Shown here: piece after piece, positions 38,071 to 50,567 of the stretch
Numbering within the stretch: position 1 is the first letter of the stretch
How the letters are laid out: the number at the start of each line of letters is the position of its first letter
DNA from: Mytilus galloprovincialis
Lineage: Eukaryota; Mollusca; Bivalvia; Mytilida; Mytilidae
Reading direction: 5' to 3'
DNA length: 64,000 bases
Assembly: GCF_965363235.1 (NCBI RefSeq)
Contig: NC_134838.1
Span: forward strand, 6,949,001-7,013,000
Translations under genes and position numbers: made by a program
Notes under the pieces: generated by a model
What the model was told of the DNA's origin: nothing
Seen by the model: the letters and a program-made list of their open reading frames with translations, nothing else
Database searches by the model: none

Positions 38071-41000
38071 ATGCTACGAAGCTATGGAAGGAAAATGCAA
38101 TTAAGCAGATTGCTTAAGCCATTTACAAAGGTCAATTTGACTAATCTGTTTTCAATGCGGATAAATGAGGGCGTAAATAAAACAATTTCAAGTAATTATA
38201 TAACGACTTATTATGATACTAAGGATATTTCTTTAGAAAAAGAAATTCATACCAATATGTTGGTACAAGAAGATTTCCTTAGTGAAAACGAAGAAATGTC
38301 ACTTTTTCATGAAGTTGACCCATATATGAGGAGGCTTAGATATGAATACGACCACTGGGACAATGTAAGTATTGTCTATTGGGTACTTCTACTTCTACAA
38401 AATAATATGACTGGAAGACAACTTGTACCTTTTACAAAAATGACAACTCAAACTGTAATTATGATAGACCACTTTCGAGTTTGTCAGTCACTGGAAAAAA
38501 CTTGTCAATTATGCGCGCCTTTGTGACGTCATTTACCAGATAACAGGTTGGGAACAAACCCCCTGGAAGGTGATTATACCTGTATAGAGGGATAATCCTT
38601 CTTTAGAGGGATAAAATTATCCCTCTATAGAAGGGTATTTTCGTTTGCACTGGATTTAAAGCAAATTAGGGCAGAATGGCATTTTCTAGTTATGTTGGCT
38701 ATAATCTCTAGCATTATATGCATCAACATATGCACTTTACTAAAAATTGGGATAACCAGTTTTCTGCTAAAGTGACAAAACTTGCAATCTATTGTATACC
38801 TATCTGAACACCTGATCAACAACAAAAGGAATAGTTGACCTTTAAATTTCATGTTAAATCTAACAATAGAAATTCTGTTCAGTGAGGCATAAGTGAGTAG
38901 AATTTACCTGATCATCACAGCTTTCAATCATGGTGAACAATAGATTTTATATTTAGTCAGATAAGCATCAAACTGGGCATGTGCATATTAAATTAAGTAC
39001 ATCAATTGGTGCATCAACTGTTCCAGGTTACTGCCATAATAAGTAGAGAATGCCATAATCTGCCCTATTTTGATTTAAATCCAGTCTAAACAAAAATACT
39101 CCTCTATAGAGGGATAAATTTACCCCTCTATAGAAGGATTATCCCTCTATACAGGTATAATCACCATATAGAGGGTTTGTTCCCAACCTGGATAAAGGGG
39201 CCTGTATCCTTGCACTACAAACATTCATCAAGTGTCTTGGTGATCGTCATTGTGCAGGATAAACCAGGTTGTGAACAAACCCTCTATATGGTGATTATAC
39301 CTTTATAAAAGGGATAATCTTTCTTTAGAGGGATAAAATTATCCCTCTAATGGCCTCTATAGAGGGGTATTTTTGTTTAGACTGGATTTAAAGCAAAGTA
39401 GGGCAGAATGGCATTTTCTAGTTTTATTGGCTATAATCTCTAGCATTATATGCATCAATAATTGCACTTTTCTAAAAATTGAGATGACCAGTTTTCTGCT
39501 TCAGTGACAAAACTTGCTATCTATTGTATACCTATCTGAACAACAACAAAAGGGATAGTTGACCTTAAAATTTTATGTTAAATCTAACAATAGAAATTCT
39601 GTTCAGTGAGGCATAAGTGAGTGGAATTTACCTGATCATCACAGCTTTCAATTATGGTGAACAATAGATTGTATATTTAGTCAGATAAGCAGTAAACTGG
39701 GCATGTGCATATTAAATAAGGTACATCAATTGGTGCAACAAGTGTTGCAGGTTACCGTCATAATAAGTAGAAAATGCCATTCTGCCCTATTTTGATTTAA
39801 ATCCAATCTAAACGAAAAAAAAAACTCTGTAGAGGGATAATTTTATGTCTCTATAGAAGGATTATCCCTCTATACAGGTATAATCACCATATAGAGGGTT
39901 TGTTCCCAACCTGTAAACTAGAAACATTATTTTTTCCTTACATGTAGGTACCTAATCACAATTCTTTTATGATATATATATATATATATAGCAGTGCTGA
40001 ATATCAATTATAAAAAAATTAATTTGCTGAATAGTTTGTGCAATTTAGCATTATCATTTATTCCACCAATCGCTCAACAAAGGAACAGAAGTGACGACAC
40101 CCCTAAAATGATGTTTACTAAAACCAAACTTTTTGACGGATTTGCAACGAATTTGAAAGTTGTCTATTGAATGCATACTGATTGATACATGTTTATGATG
40201 TTATACATGTAGAGTCTTAGAAGGCAATATACTCCAACCTGCCTGTCCATCACTTTTTTGTATTTTAAGTATTTATTTATTTATCAATTGATACAAAAAC
40301 AGATAAATTGGAGATGACTTGAAAAATTATTGTAATGATAGAATCAATTTATAATGATTAATTATTAGTTGTCAACTATATTTGAATTATACATGTACAT
40401 TAAAATGGAAAAGTAGTGTAATGTTAATGATTAAAGAGTCACAATATAATTTTTTTTTAAATTGATACTAACAGGACTAAGGAGAAAAAGTAATAATTTA
40501 ATCTTTAAATATTTTTTTTTGCAAGTGATTAAATAATCATAGCAGTTTTTAAGTAACCATTGCTGACAATGAATTTTGTTCAAAAAAATGTTTTTAATAC
40601 ATTCACATGTACCATGCATATCATGTTTGTAGTTAAACAATGTTAGATGTGATAGAGAAAAAGTACCAAAATTTTGCAAATAATATTTCATTTCATCATG
40701 TTTATAAAGAAAGATCAGTTCCAATGATTCTTTGTCAATGTTTGATTTTTTTTCGGGTCTTGACATGTAGTTTTTTAAAATGTAGGCAATCCATGGTTTT
40801 AGAGAAACAGAAAGAAGATCGTGGAATGAAGAAAACCAGAAAATTTTGAATAGAGTTAAAGATATTGCTTTCCCACCAGAGGTTCCAAAGTTAGCATACG
40901 TACATATTTTAGACCTAGAAAAGAAAGGATATATCAAACCACATATTGATGCAGTAAGGGTGAGTTGTTCTAAAGTTAACATACATGTGCATGTACGTAC

Positions 41001-44000
41001 AGTGTAATCTTGTCTACGAACAGAAATGATATATAAAACCCTATATTGAGGCAGCCATGGCCCAGAGTAGGGATATGTTTATGTTTGACAGTTCGTTGAT
41101 GCTGGTATTTTGTTTAACTGAAGTCCAAAGTAAGTGACAATACTTGACCTGAACTTCAATATGTTTTAAAACTTTTAAAAATCCAAAAAAATAATTTTGT
41201 CAAAATGTCTTGAAAATTGGTTTATTACTACAATAAAAAAAAGGATTATTTCGAATTCAACTACATGTATCTCATTGTACATGTATGATTTATATTTTTA
41301 ACTAAACTGTAACTTTTTAATTTAATTTGTGCAAGCTTTCAGATGCTTTCTTGTAACCATATGACAGTTGGGATTTTACTTCGTCAAAATTATCTCCCCA
41401 TTACGCCAGTTCATTTTCACAATCGTAGAAATGGAAGCCATTGTAGGGATGACATGCTTCCAATTTTGCTCTTGAAAACCGATAAATTTATCCACATAGC
41501 ACCATTACGATCCTTATATGTCAGTTGTATTTTAAAAGAAAAATGTATCTACTAGCTAATGAGCACCAGTTAATGATCTTGTCTGCATTGGGTCAACTTC
41601 AAACTATTGTCTGATCGGTTGTCAGGTGGAATTTTTGAAAATTCTAAAACATTTAAAAAAAATTCTAATTAAATATTTCGTGGAAGAGCAGACTAAAAAT
41701 TTTCAGTGGTGAAGATTATAAAACCTAGTTATCACACACAAAAAAAAATATTTTTTCAAAGATATATGCATTTTCATCATCCAACTTAAAAGACTGTCGT
41801 CAAGTACTTTTAGTAAAAAAATAGCTACATGTATTCAAACACACCTACTCTGTTTTTGTGATTCATTAGATGTGTATTTCACTTGACCCATATATTTCAT
41901 CTTTTCGTACTGTGATTTTTTTATGTTATAAAGTCAACCTGTAGCTTTGATATATAAAAATGATAGAATCTGAAGCGAGATGATATATCAAATACTTTTA
42001 CTTTGTACGTTAAAGGACAAGATATACACCTCAAACACACCCTATATAGCTAACATAGAAAGGTGCCCTTGATTTTCTCTTTTCGATACAATTGTTACCC
42101 ATTTTTGGGAATTTTTTCTTGAGTCAAATAATGGAAGGACAGACACAAAAATTACTGAACTAAAAGATTGATATGTTCTCCGTACGAGGTAATTTTAAAA
42201 AAAATTCGGAGGTTATGCATTTTCTACATCCAACTTGATAGATACCCATGTCGTGGACTTGATATCTAATTGTTCTGCATTACTATGTAATAGATGAATT
42301 GAAAACTTATGCAAATGGTGTTTTTAAAATAAAACACTTCGTTATTGGGAAAAAAATTGTCGTTTTATTTGTTTCTATTAACTTTTAAAAATGTTGTTAC
42401 TATAGTAAACATTACAGTGAGCATTTATCGCCTTTTCTAACAAAGAGCTTCGATTCTTTTGTTCTATTTTAACTGGGTTTCCGCCTGATGAAAGGTACAA
42501 TTAGTTTATTTTCAACTTGGTGATTGTATGCAAAATAAAGGAGGGAAACAGTTTAGGTATTGTGAAATATTTCAGATTTTAGATTTAAACCTTTTTATTC
42601 CATCATAGCGGAGTGGGCATTAAGTTTTACCCTTTGTATATCCATTGCTACATATGTCCCAAAATTGGTTTCCATTCTCAGACTTTAGTTTGCCTCGTCG
42701 AAATGTTATGAAACTTATACATAATGCTTATTACCTCAAATTACAGATCAAGTTTCAATTTGGGTAGCTTCACTGTAACAATTCTAAAGTTATGCCCTTT
42801 AACAAATTTATTGTTTCCATTCTCTAACTTTAGTTTGCACAATAGCAAATGTTATGAAACTTATGCTTATTACATGTACAACAAAACTCAGATTAAGTAC
42901 AAATTTGGGTTTGGCACTTTTACTGTTCTTAACTTATGTCCCTCAATTACTTTAAATGCAAGCGGGGGCATCATCTGTGTCCCATGGACACATTCCCTAT
43001 TTATTTTATGTAAAACTAAGTAGTAAATCGGATTGAATTTATTAGATCAAGTAGAATGTAAGATCAAATTAAAGCTACTGTATGTGGCTGTCATAAAAAT
43101 ATATATCAAGAGTATTAAAAATAAAAATAGATCTGCTCCTTTTTTTCAACCTACAAAAAGCACTATAAAAAATATAATTTTTGACTAAAAAAGTTTGGCC
43201 TAGAATTTTTCATAATAAATGTAGGGGAGTTAATTTTTAAGTTAAACTGCATTAAGTTTATATGCATTAAGACTAATCTGCTCTTATAAAACAATATATT
43301 CTTCACTGTCTTATTCCTGACTTTGTACAGTTATTTGCAAATGATAGAATTAGAAATTGGAAGATGTTGTATGAGTGTAAATGAGACAACTCTCCTTCCA
43401 TACATTCAATTGGTTAAAAAGTAAACAATTATAGGTCAAAGTACCACTTTCAACACAGAGCCTTTGCTCACATCGAACAGCAAGCTATTAAAGGCCCCAC
43501 AATGACTAGTGTAATGTAGTGAACATGCTTTACAAATGTGTTTACCCTTATAACTTGTATAATGGTAAATTTAGTTCAAATTAACCATGCAGCTTTGGAC
43601 AAATATACCATTAGTCAGTCCAGAAGTAACTTGTGTAACATCTTGGGGATGTCAATATCCAATATATATACTTGACTTTGTCTTATCATAGAGGAAAACT
43701 AACCTAACAAGAAATGGTATTTTACAGTACAATCAACAATTTTTTTTATACCAATCTGATATACAATGTACTAAATTATACATTGTATCTGTGTGAAAGT
43801 ATTGTTGTAATTTGTAAATATGGAGTGAACACAATGCAAGAACGTCACTTAATTTCATATATTGTAAAGAGGAAACTTTGTGACTTAACACTTGTATGAT
43901 CTTGTATACCTTGGCATTCTAGAAAGATAACATTTTAGAAAATGTATAAAGTTTTCTTCATTTATTCACATATTCTCGAGAGGTATAGAGAAATAACTAA

Positions 44001-45170
44001 AATAAATGTATTTATTAACTATCGATGGCACATGGGTTTGTTGTTATATTGGGAACATGTGTTTATGTTTACAATAATATTTAATTAATTTTAGCATAAC
44101 AATAAGTCACCTTAACAAAGTTAAGAGTTTAAAGTTCTTTGTATGATAGCACAGACTGGTCATTTCGGTAAAAGTTAACATTGAAAATACATTTTCATAG
44201 CTTGGTCATTTGAAGCTCAGTCTTAGTGCAGTGAAGTTTATGAAATTATGGTTTTGTGATATGAAAGATTCTATTTCATTATTTTTCATTGTAGATATGT
44301 TTGTAAGACATGAATGCTGCAGCGGTCTTAGTGTGCTGGCAAAGTGATTTGAGGACAGTTGAATTATTTGATAATAAAACTTTGCTGCACTTGTCTAGGC
44401 GAGCTGTTTCCCATAGATATGTGTTTGAGTTTTTGTTCATAAATACTTTATTTGCGTTTGAGGGCACAAATAAGAAAATAAAGGCATTTAATATTAATGA
44501 ATTTGATTTTACTTACAGTTTTGTGGTAATACAATTGCTGGATTAAGTTTATTGTCTTATTTTACTTACAGTTTTGTGGTAATACCATTGCTGGATTAAG
44601 TTTATTGTCTTCTTCTGTGATGAGATTGGTACATGATAAGGATAAAAATAAATATGCTGATATATTACTGAAAAGAAGGTCACTATACATAATGAAGTGA
44701 GTATGAAATTAAGAAATAGCTCATGATAGCCATGAATTTGTTATTGATTTTTTAAGTGCGATTCATTTATTGAGTGTGAAAATTAGTTTTATAAGACATT
44801 AACAAAGTGCAAAGATTTTGCATAATAAGTTATTATAATAACAAATATATCTTTTAACAATCCATAGTTTGAAAACCAAAGACAAAAGATTCTGATTATC
44901 ATATCCAACTTTTTGTTAAAGTTGTATTATGATACATCAAATTAAAAAATAATGTTGTATTAGTATTACATACTTGATTGGCTAAGTTTTACATGTACTA
45001 TAAAACAAGTATACATGGACTTCCTTTATTTCAGAGATGCTATAAGGTATGAGTACTCCCATGAAGTTCTTCCTGAAGCAGAATCTAAATTTAAAGGACA
45101 AATTATACCAAAAGACAGAAGAATATCAATAATACTGCGAAATGAACCGAATGAGGAGGACACAAAATAA
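38071..45170 (+). CDS. ALKBH7: Alpha-ketoglutarate-dependent dioxygenase AlkB homologue 7
   Basis: Mitochondrial Fe(II)/2-oxoglutarate dioxygenase, in mammals linked to programmed necrosis and fat metabolism. Four exons: 38071-38364, 40786-40959, 44572-44696, 45035-45170 (TAA). GT-AG, phases close, 729 nt = 242 aa; human 221. The N-terminus (MLRSYGRKMQLSRLL) is basic and lacks acids, as a mitochondrial presequence would. Family blocks: RRLRYEYDHWD, AIHGFRETER, YVHILDLEKKGYIKPHID, FCGNTIAGLSLLSSSVMRLV, YSHEVL, RRISIILR. Iron ligands H151, D153 (PHID) and H207 (SHEV) and the 2-oxoglutarate arginines R227/R233 are all present, so the enzyme should be active. Intron 1 holds two MITEs; the exon 3 acceptor is duplicated. 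Shares a promoter with CFAP57. Confidence 0.96.
38544..39190. mobile_element. MITE CAGGTTGGGAAC, copy 1 (ALKBH7 intron 1)
   Basis: 647 bp with inverted repeats of ~90 bp beginning CAGGTTGGGAACAAACC and rich in CTCTATAGAGGGATAA. A perfect 5-bp duplication GATAA flanks it (38539-38543, 39191-39195). No open frame. The superfamily is not clear: 5-bp duplications are unusual among cut-and-paste elements. Confidence 0.8.
39265..39913. mobile_element. MITE CAGGTTGGGAAC, copy 2
   Basis: 649 bp, collinear with copy 1 and in the same orientation, 74 bp downstream. Flanked by its own 5-bp duplication TAAAC (39260-39264, 39914-39918), so it is an independent insertion and not a tandem duplication. Confidence 0.8.
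42605..42998 (+). mobile_element. Helentron-like repeat, ATGCCCCAC family, 3' part
   Basis: Two internal blocks with CCATTCTC...CTTTAGTTTGC and ATGTTATGAAACTTAT. Then a GGGGGCAT (inverted 5' end) and a perfect hairpin TGTGTCC-CAT-GGACACA at 42976-42992. The last bases have decayed (TTCCCTA instead of TTCTTG). In ALKBH7 intron 2. The 99-codon frame at 42,724 lies in this repeat and is not a gene. Confidence 0.65.
43350..43500 (-). repeat. GATGTGG-family repeat copy
   Basis: Diverged copy (GGAAGATGTTGTATGAGTG, then AGGTCAAAGTACCACTTTCAA, then CATCGAACAGCAAGCTAT). Strand given follows the inferred retroposon sense. ALKBH7 intron 2. Confidence 0.6.
44507..44612 (+). repeat. 53-bp tandem duplication of the ALKBH7 exon 3 acceptor
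   Basis: TTTTACTTACAG plus the first ~40 exon bases occurs twice (from 44507 and 44560) with one substitution (ACA/ACC). Either AG (44518 or 44571) could be used. Only 44571 keeps the frame; using 44518 inserts 53 nt and reaches a TAA at 44597-44599. Confidence 0.9.
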
Positions 45171-46690
45171 ATCAATATTTTATTTGACCAATGAAATTTG
45201 TGATCAGGATTGTACCTGAATGCTTTCTATGTCATAGTCCATCTGTACAAGCATTTCTGTACTTTATGTTCCAAACCAGGGGATAATTTTACACCATACA
45301 TGCTAGTACAAAAAAGAGGAAGAAAAATAGCTTCTGGCAAGTCTGAAAATACCAAGAAATTTAGGCAGATTTTTTGTGATATGGAGATATAACAACACAT
45401 AGAAAATGAAAGTAACCAAATTAGAGATTGATTGATTTTTGGTTGCTTAATGTCCAGTGGCAAATATTTCATGCATGTTCAGGACGGACCAACTTAGAGA
45501 CACTGAGTTATACAGGACTTGACATCAAAAGACAGCTTTTACTGGCTTTGCTTACAAAATGAAGTTATAAATGTTATTGTATCGTCATGAAAAAGTGCAT
45601 TTTGTGAATTTTTGTACATGTATTGGAAAAAGGGGAGCTAAGGATAAAGAGAATATTGACTGAGGTTTCAGATAACAATCAGATATGCCAAAAAATTGGA
45701 ACTTGCAGAGCATATGTTAAGTGCACTAGGTTTTATAATAACTACCGATCTTTTGCCAAAAAATCTAGTCAATCTCCCATGTTTGGCATGGGGGACTTCA
45801 GTTAAGTTATGCATTAGAGACCAACATTTTTGTTGGAGAAAAGTTATACATTATTTTATTTTTTTTATCAAACAGCATATTTTTGGTAAAAGTGATTAGC
45901 ATATCATAAATGCATTGAGTGATAGATACTTTCCCAGACATGTATGTTTTTTCAGATCCAGGTACTATTAATGAATGAACTGCTTACTCTATCCTCTATG
46001 GCAGTTAACTGATTGAAATGTTTTACTGTACAATAGTATATGATTTTATCCATGCAAAATGATTACTAATTATCTTTATCTGTTCAATACTTTTTAAAAA
46101 AGACTATTAATTTGTGACAATGTTCTTAGCAAATAAACAGAAATGTTTAGTGACTTATTATATTATTAAATTTGACATTCAGAATATGATAGGATATTAC
46201 ATGCATATTGAGTAACTAAAATATAATGTTAATAATATGATATGATATTCAAAGTAAGATTTTTAATATGATTGATCACAAAGAAACACATGTCTTCCAC
46301 ATTAATAGGAGAGAAGAGTACCGGTATTAGATTTCCAGTCATTGCATACTATTTGTTCATCTTGTAGCTGATTGTGTGGTTACAGTTTTGTTCTTCTTTG
46401 TTACATGTAAACATTTTTACTTTGTTGTAATAGATTGTAAATGTGACCATGCTATTAAAATGTATCTGATCAGTAAAATGAAATGTGTGTTATTTCAGTG
46501 ACATTAAACCAACAAAAAACCCATAAAATATATTTAGAGGTCAAAACACATTACACAAAAAATAACCAAGAACATAAATCAAAACAATGTTAGAATACCA
46601 TCACATGTATATCTGCTGTTCAAGCCATTTAGGTACATTTCAAGGAAATTTTAGAAGGGGGACTTGACACTGTTCCATTAATCTTGAAAT
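45171..46690 (+). other. ALKBH7 3' UTR and spacer
   Basis: An AATAAA overlaps the stop codon (45167-45172) and another lies at 46132-46137. Short frames at 45,210-45,900 have no motif. No other gene seen. Confidence 0.4.
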
Positions 46691-47035
46691 GAGAGCCATT
46701 GTGTAGTGGTTAGTGCATCGGACTACATGTACTAACACAAAGGTTCCTGTTTTGATTCCCGTTTCTGGATGATGATTTCAGGGACTAAATTTTCGGATCC
46801 CCTTGACACCATTGTGAGTATTTTCTTGAGGAAACGATGACAGTCCATCGAAAGGGGACGATAAATGGCTGACCCTTGTAAGGAGAGAACCATATCTCTT
46901 GCACGTAAAAGACATCCTTGAAGATTTAGAAAAAGAGCAGGCTAATGCCACTACAAGGCAGCACTCGCACCCGCAAAGTGGAAAGGGATTAATATAAGTT
47001 TCAATAACTTGTTTCCCAATCCACTATAAATAAAT
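46691..47035 (+). mobile_element. tRNA-derived SINE, second family
   Basis: tRNA-like head with A box TGTGTAGTGGTTAGTGCATC and a degraded B box GGTTCCTGTTTTGATTCCC. The body contains TCTTGCACGTAAAAGACATCC and ends near AAATAAATATG. Unlike the SINEs at 15,527 and 59,280. No intact tRNA. Confidence 0.72.
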
Positions 47036-47689
47036 ATGTTTAAACTAATCTTGAAAGGGTCATTGTTGAGGATGGTTATCACCAACATTTGACTGGGTTG
47101 AACTAACTCCAAAATCAGTAGTATGGTGATGTAAGGAGGATGGGCAGGCAGAGAAAAGTTGGTACTTGATTTGTGTAGTCAACTCCTCCTTCGTTTTACA
47201 ATCCAGATCCCTGAAACTTCACAGGAAAATTGCACATATGTTGAAGTTGAGCACCTGCTATTATGGGATTGTTTGAGGATTTTTTCTCATTTTTTTCCAG
47301 ACTTTGGAACTTGGTAATTTTTCAGCAAAATTTATTCACAAATGCAACCAAGCCATTTGAGACTTTGATCAAATTTTGTCTCTCCTGAGACAAAAGTCAC
47401 TGAAAGTGGGACAAAGGGATAGCTTTTCTGGTGACGGCAACAGTTCTAGCTTCAATGATTGTTTTTAAAGGATTCTGCTTAAGTTAATTAATGAGAACTA
47501 CTTGTGATAGATCATTGGTATTTAACAGAAAGTTGCATTTATATCAGTATATCAGTTTGATGACTATTTTGAGGCTATGCTCCCTAGGACATGGTAAGTG
47601 ACTTTGAATTATTTAGCAATTTTCAATGTTAAGTTTTCTACTTTATAAGTTAGTTTGATAGAACCTACTTGTGATAGATCCATAATATC
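47036..47689. other. No gene seen
   Basis: Spacer between a SINE and the TCTG satellite. AT-rich, no exon or named repeat recognised. Confidence 0.4.
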
Positions 47690-48985
47690 TATCTGTTTAC
47701 CTGTCTCTGTTGTCTGTTTGTTCATCTGTCTCTGTTGTCTGTTTGTTAATCTGTCTCTGTTGTATGTCTGTTCATCTTTCTGTTGTTTGTCTGTTCATCT
47801 GTCTCTGTTGTATGTCTGTTCATCTTTCTGTTTGTTGTCTGTTCATCTGTCTCTGTTGTATGTCTGTTCATCTTTCTGTTGGTTGTCTGTTCATCTGTCT
47901 CTGTTGTATGTCTGTTCATCTTTCTGTTGGTTGTCTGTTAATCTGTCTCTGTTGTATGTCTGTTTATCTTTCTGTTGGTTGTCTGTTTGTACATCTGTCT
48001 CTGTTGTCTGTTTGTTAATCTGTCTCTGTTGTATGTCTGTTCATCTTTCTGTTGGTTGTCTGTTCATCTGTCTCTGTTGTATGTCTGTTCATCTTTCTGT
48101 TGGTTGTCTGTTCATCTGTCTCTGTTGTCTGTTTGTACATCTGTCTGTTCATCTGTCTCTGTTGTTTATCTGTCTCTGTTGGATGTCTGTTCATCTTTCT
48201 GTCGGTTGTCTGTTCATCTGTCTCTGTTATCTGTTTGTACATCTGTCTGTTGTCTATCTGTGCATCTGTCTCTGTTGTCTGTCTGTTGTCTATCTGTTCA
48301 TCTGTCTCTGTTGTCTGTCTGTTGTCTATCTGTTCATCTGTCTCTGTTGTATGTCTCTTCATCTTTCTGTTGGTTGGTTGGTTGTCTGTTCCTCTGTCTC
48401 TGTTGCCTATCTGTTTATTTGTCTCTGTTGTCAGTCTATTCGTGCCTCTGTTGTCATTGTTGTCTGTCTGTTCATCTGTTTATTATCTTTTTGTTCATAT
48501 GTCTCTGTTGTCTGTCTATTCATCTGTCTATGCTTTCCGTCTGTTCCACTGTCTCTGTTGCCTATTTGTTCATCTGTCTCTGTTGTCAGTCTGTTCATCT
48601 GTCTATGTTGTTCGCCTGTTCCTCTGTCTCTGTTGCCTCTATGTTCATCTGTCTTTGTTGTCTATATGTTTATCTATATGTTGTCTATCTGTTCGTCATT
48701 CATCTGTCTCTGTTGTCTATATGTTGTCTATCTGTGTGTCCGTCTGTTCCTCTGTCTTTGTTGTCTGTCTGTTTATCTGTCTCTGATGTCTATTTGTTTA
48801 TCTGTCTCTGTTGTCTGTCTGTTTATCTGTCTCTGATGTCTCTCCGTTCATCTGACTGTTGTCTATAGGTTTATCTAGTATATGTTGTCTACCTGTTCGT
48901 CATTTCTCTGTTGTCCGTCTGTTCATCTGTCTCTGTTGTCTGTCTGTTTATGTGTCTCTGATGTCTATATGTTCATCTTTACATC
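47690..48985 (+). repeat. TCTG-rich minisatellite
   Basis: Built from CTGTCTCTGTTGT and CATCTTTCTGTTGG. In the middle a ~48-bp higher-order unit repeats several times. Because the plus strand is nearly all TCTG/TTGT, all three plus frames stay open for hundreds of codons and would encode a Cys/Leu/Ser/Val repeat. The longest frame has no ATG start. I treat it as satellite DNA, not a gene. Confidence 0.9.
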
Positions 48986-49092
48986 TTTGACAAAGATAAA
49001 CATGCAAACCTTGACAAAATTTTCATGGGTTTTCCAATTAAGTTTTCGACGCTATCAATCAAATATTTTTTATTCAAAATTTAAAACTCTAA

Positions 49093-49377
49093 GGCAGCAA
49101 CCATTTGATTTTCTGGGGGGGGCTATGGTTTTTTTTGGAAAAAAAAGTTTGTTTCCAGTTTTTGGAGAAAAAAATAATTTGTTTTTGATTCTGAGAAAAA
49201 AAAATTGTTTGTTTCACCCTCAGCTGCCACTATATGTAATGCTAAAATTGAAAGAAAAAAATTGTTTTCGACTTGTCGCGAAAAAAATAGATTGTTTTTC
49301 GCCGCAGGCGAAAAAAAAAGTTTGTACAGAAAAAAAAACCATAGCCCCCCCCCCCAGAAAATCAAATGGTTGCTGCC
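49093..49377. mobile_element. PIF/Harbinger-type MITE, GGCAGCAACC copy 1
   Basis: 285 bp. Inverted repeats start GGCAGCAACCATTTGATTTT and run ~45 bp through a G8 tract. Flanked by TAA on both sides (49090-49092, 49378-49380). The interior is A/T runs; open frames on both strands are artefacts. Confidence 0.8.
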
Positions 49378-49706
49378 TAAGTATGGTGAAATTTAGATTC
49401 AGAATATTGTTTTTGCCATCTGCTTGGTTATAATATCTTTTTTCATCAAAATGGGGATAGGTATATTTTTTTTAGGGAAAAAAATCTGATCATACCTCAG
49501 ATTGTTGTCATTGGACTGGTCAATGTTGCATAACATGATTCTTTTTTTTTTCTTAAAAAAAACCCCAACCAACTAAGTAATAGCCTAGTTCAGTTATTGT
49601 CGGTGTAAATGAATGTATTTTGACTTTGATCTTAAAGGCGTTCATAAAATTCAGTAAGGATTTGTATAGAATAGACTATAGAAAAGAATGGAATATTTTA
49701 ATTTCC

Positions 49707-49866
49707 CAGTGGCGGATCCAGAGGGGGGGTTCCGGGGGTCCGCACCCCCCCTTTATTTTGGCCGATCAATGCATTTGAATCGGGACATATGTTTGCACCC
49801 CCCCTGCACCCCCCCTTTGCCCTGGGCTAGCACCCCCCCTTTCGAAAATTCCTGCATCCGCCACTG
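49707..49866. mobile_element. Short MITE, CAGTGGCGGATCC
   Basis: 160 bp with ends CAGTGGCGGATCCAG and GCATCCGCCACTG. Interior has C6-7 runs and GCACCCCCC repeats. Directly flanked by TTTCC on both sides; an 8-bp duplication is not clear. hAT-like ends by appearance. Confidence 0.7.
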
Positions 49867-50273
49867 TTTCCCAAATTACTGGGACCAAACCAAATGGCAT
49901 GCATTAGAAAATATGTTACAATTAATTACCATAATCAAGGATTTGTATAGTAAGATCTTACATTACAAATCATTGCCATAATTGATTATTACAAAAATAA
50001 ACATCACAGTGTACATTTGAGTACTGGGATCTGTAAGAATCAAGCAGGCAGTGGCACATGAGGGGTTTTAGATTTGGCTCATTCTCAGTTTTTGAGTGTA
50101 ATAAGTTATATCATTCACATTTTTGTTATTTTTTGAACCATTATCCATCTGGTTGCCATGGTAACAATTAGGTACTTGGTTAGGATGTAAATTCTGCTGA
50201 TTTCAGGGCTAAACTAGTATGATTTCAACACTTTATTCTGATAGTTTAATATCTTTATAGGCATAAATAGTTA

Positions 50274-50564
50274 GGCAGCAACCATTTGATTTTGTGGGGG
50301 GGGGGGGGGGCTATGGTTTTTTTTGGAAAAAAAAGTTTGTTTCCAGTTTTCGGAGAAAAAAATAATTTGTTTTTGATTCTGAGAAAAAAAAATTGTTTGT
50401 TTCCCCCTCAGCTGCCACTATATGTAATGCTAAAATTGAAAGAAAAAAATTGTTTTCGACTTGTCGCGAAAAAAATAGATTGTTTTTCGCCGCAGGCGAA
50501 AAAAAAAATTTGTCCAGAAAAAAAAACCATAGCCCCCCCCCCAGAAAATCAAATGGTTGCTGCC
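50274..50564. mobile_element. PIF/Harbinger-type MITE, GGCAGCAACC copy 2
   Basis: 291 bp, nearly identical to copy 1 apart from G/C tract length and a few substitutions. Flanked by TTA (50271-50273, 50565-50567), so inserted independently 1.2 kb away in the same orientation. Confidence 0.8.
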
Positions 50565-50567
50565 TTA

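Noticed and set aside
44310-44546. 78-codon frame at 44,310
   Set aside because: It overlaps intron 2 and the duplicated acceptor of ALKBH7; no start motif or homology beyond the exon copy.
47655-48836. 393-codon open frame as a Cys-rich protein gene
   Set aside because: It starts at TTG, lies wholly in TCTG satellite, and the other two plus frames are equally open.
49688-49981. 97-codon frame
   Set aside because: Most of it is the CAGTGGCGGATCC MITE.
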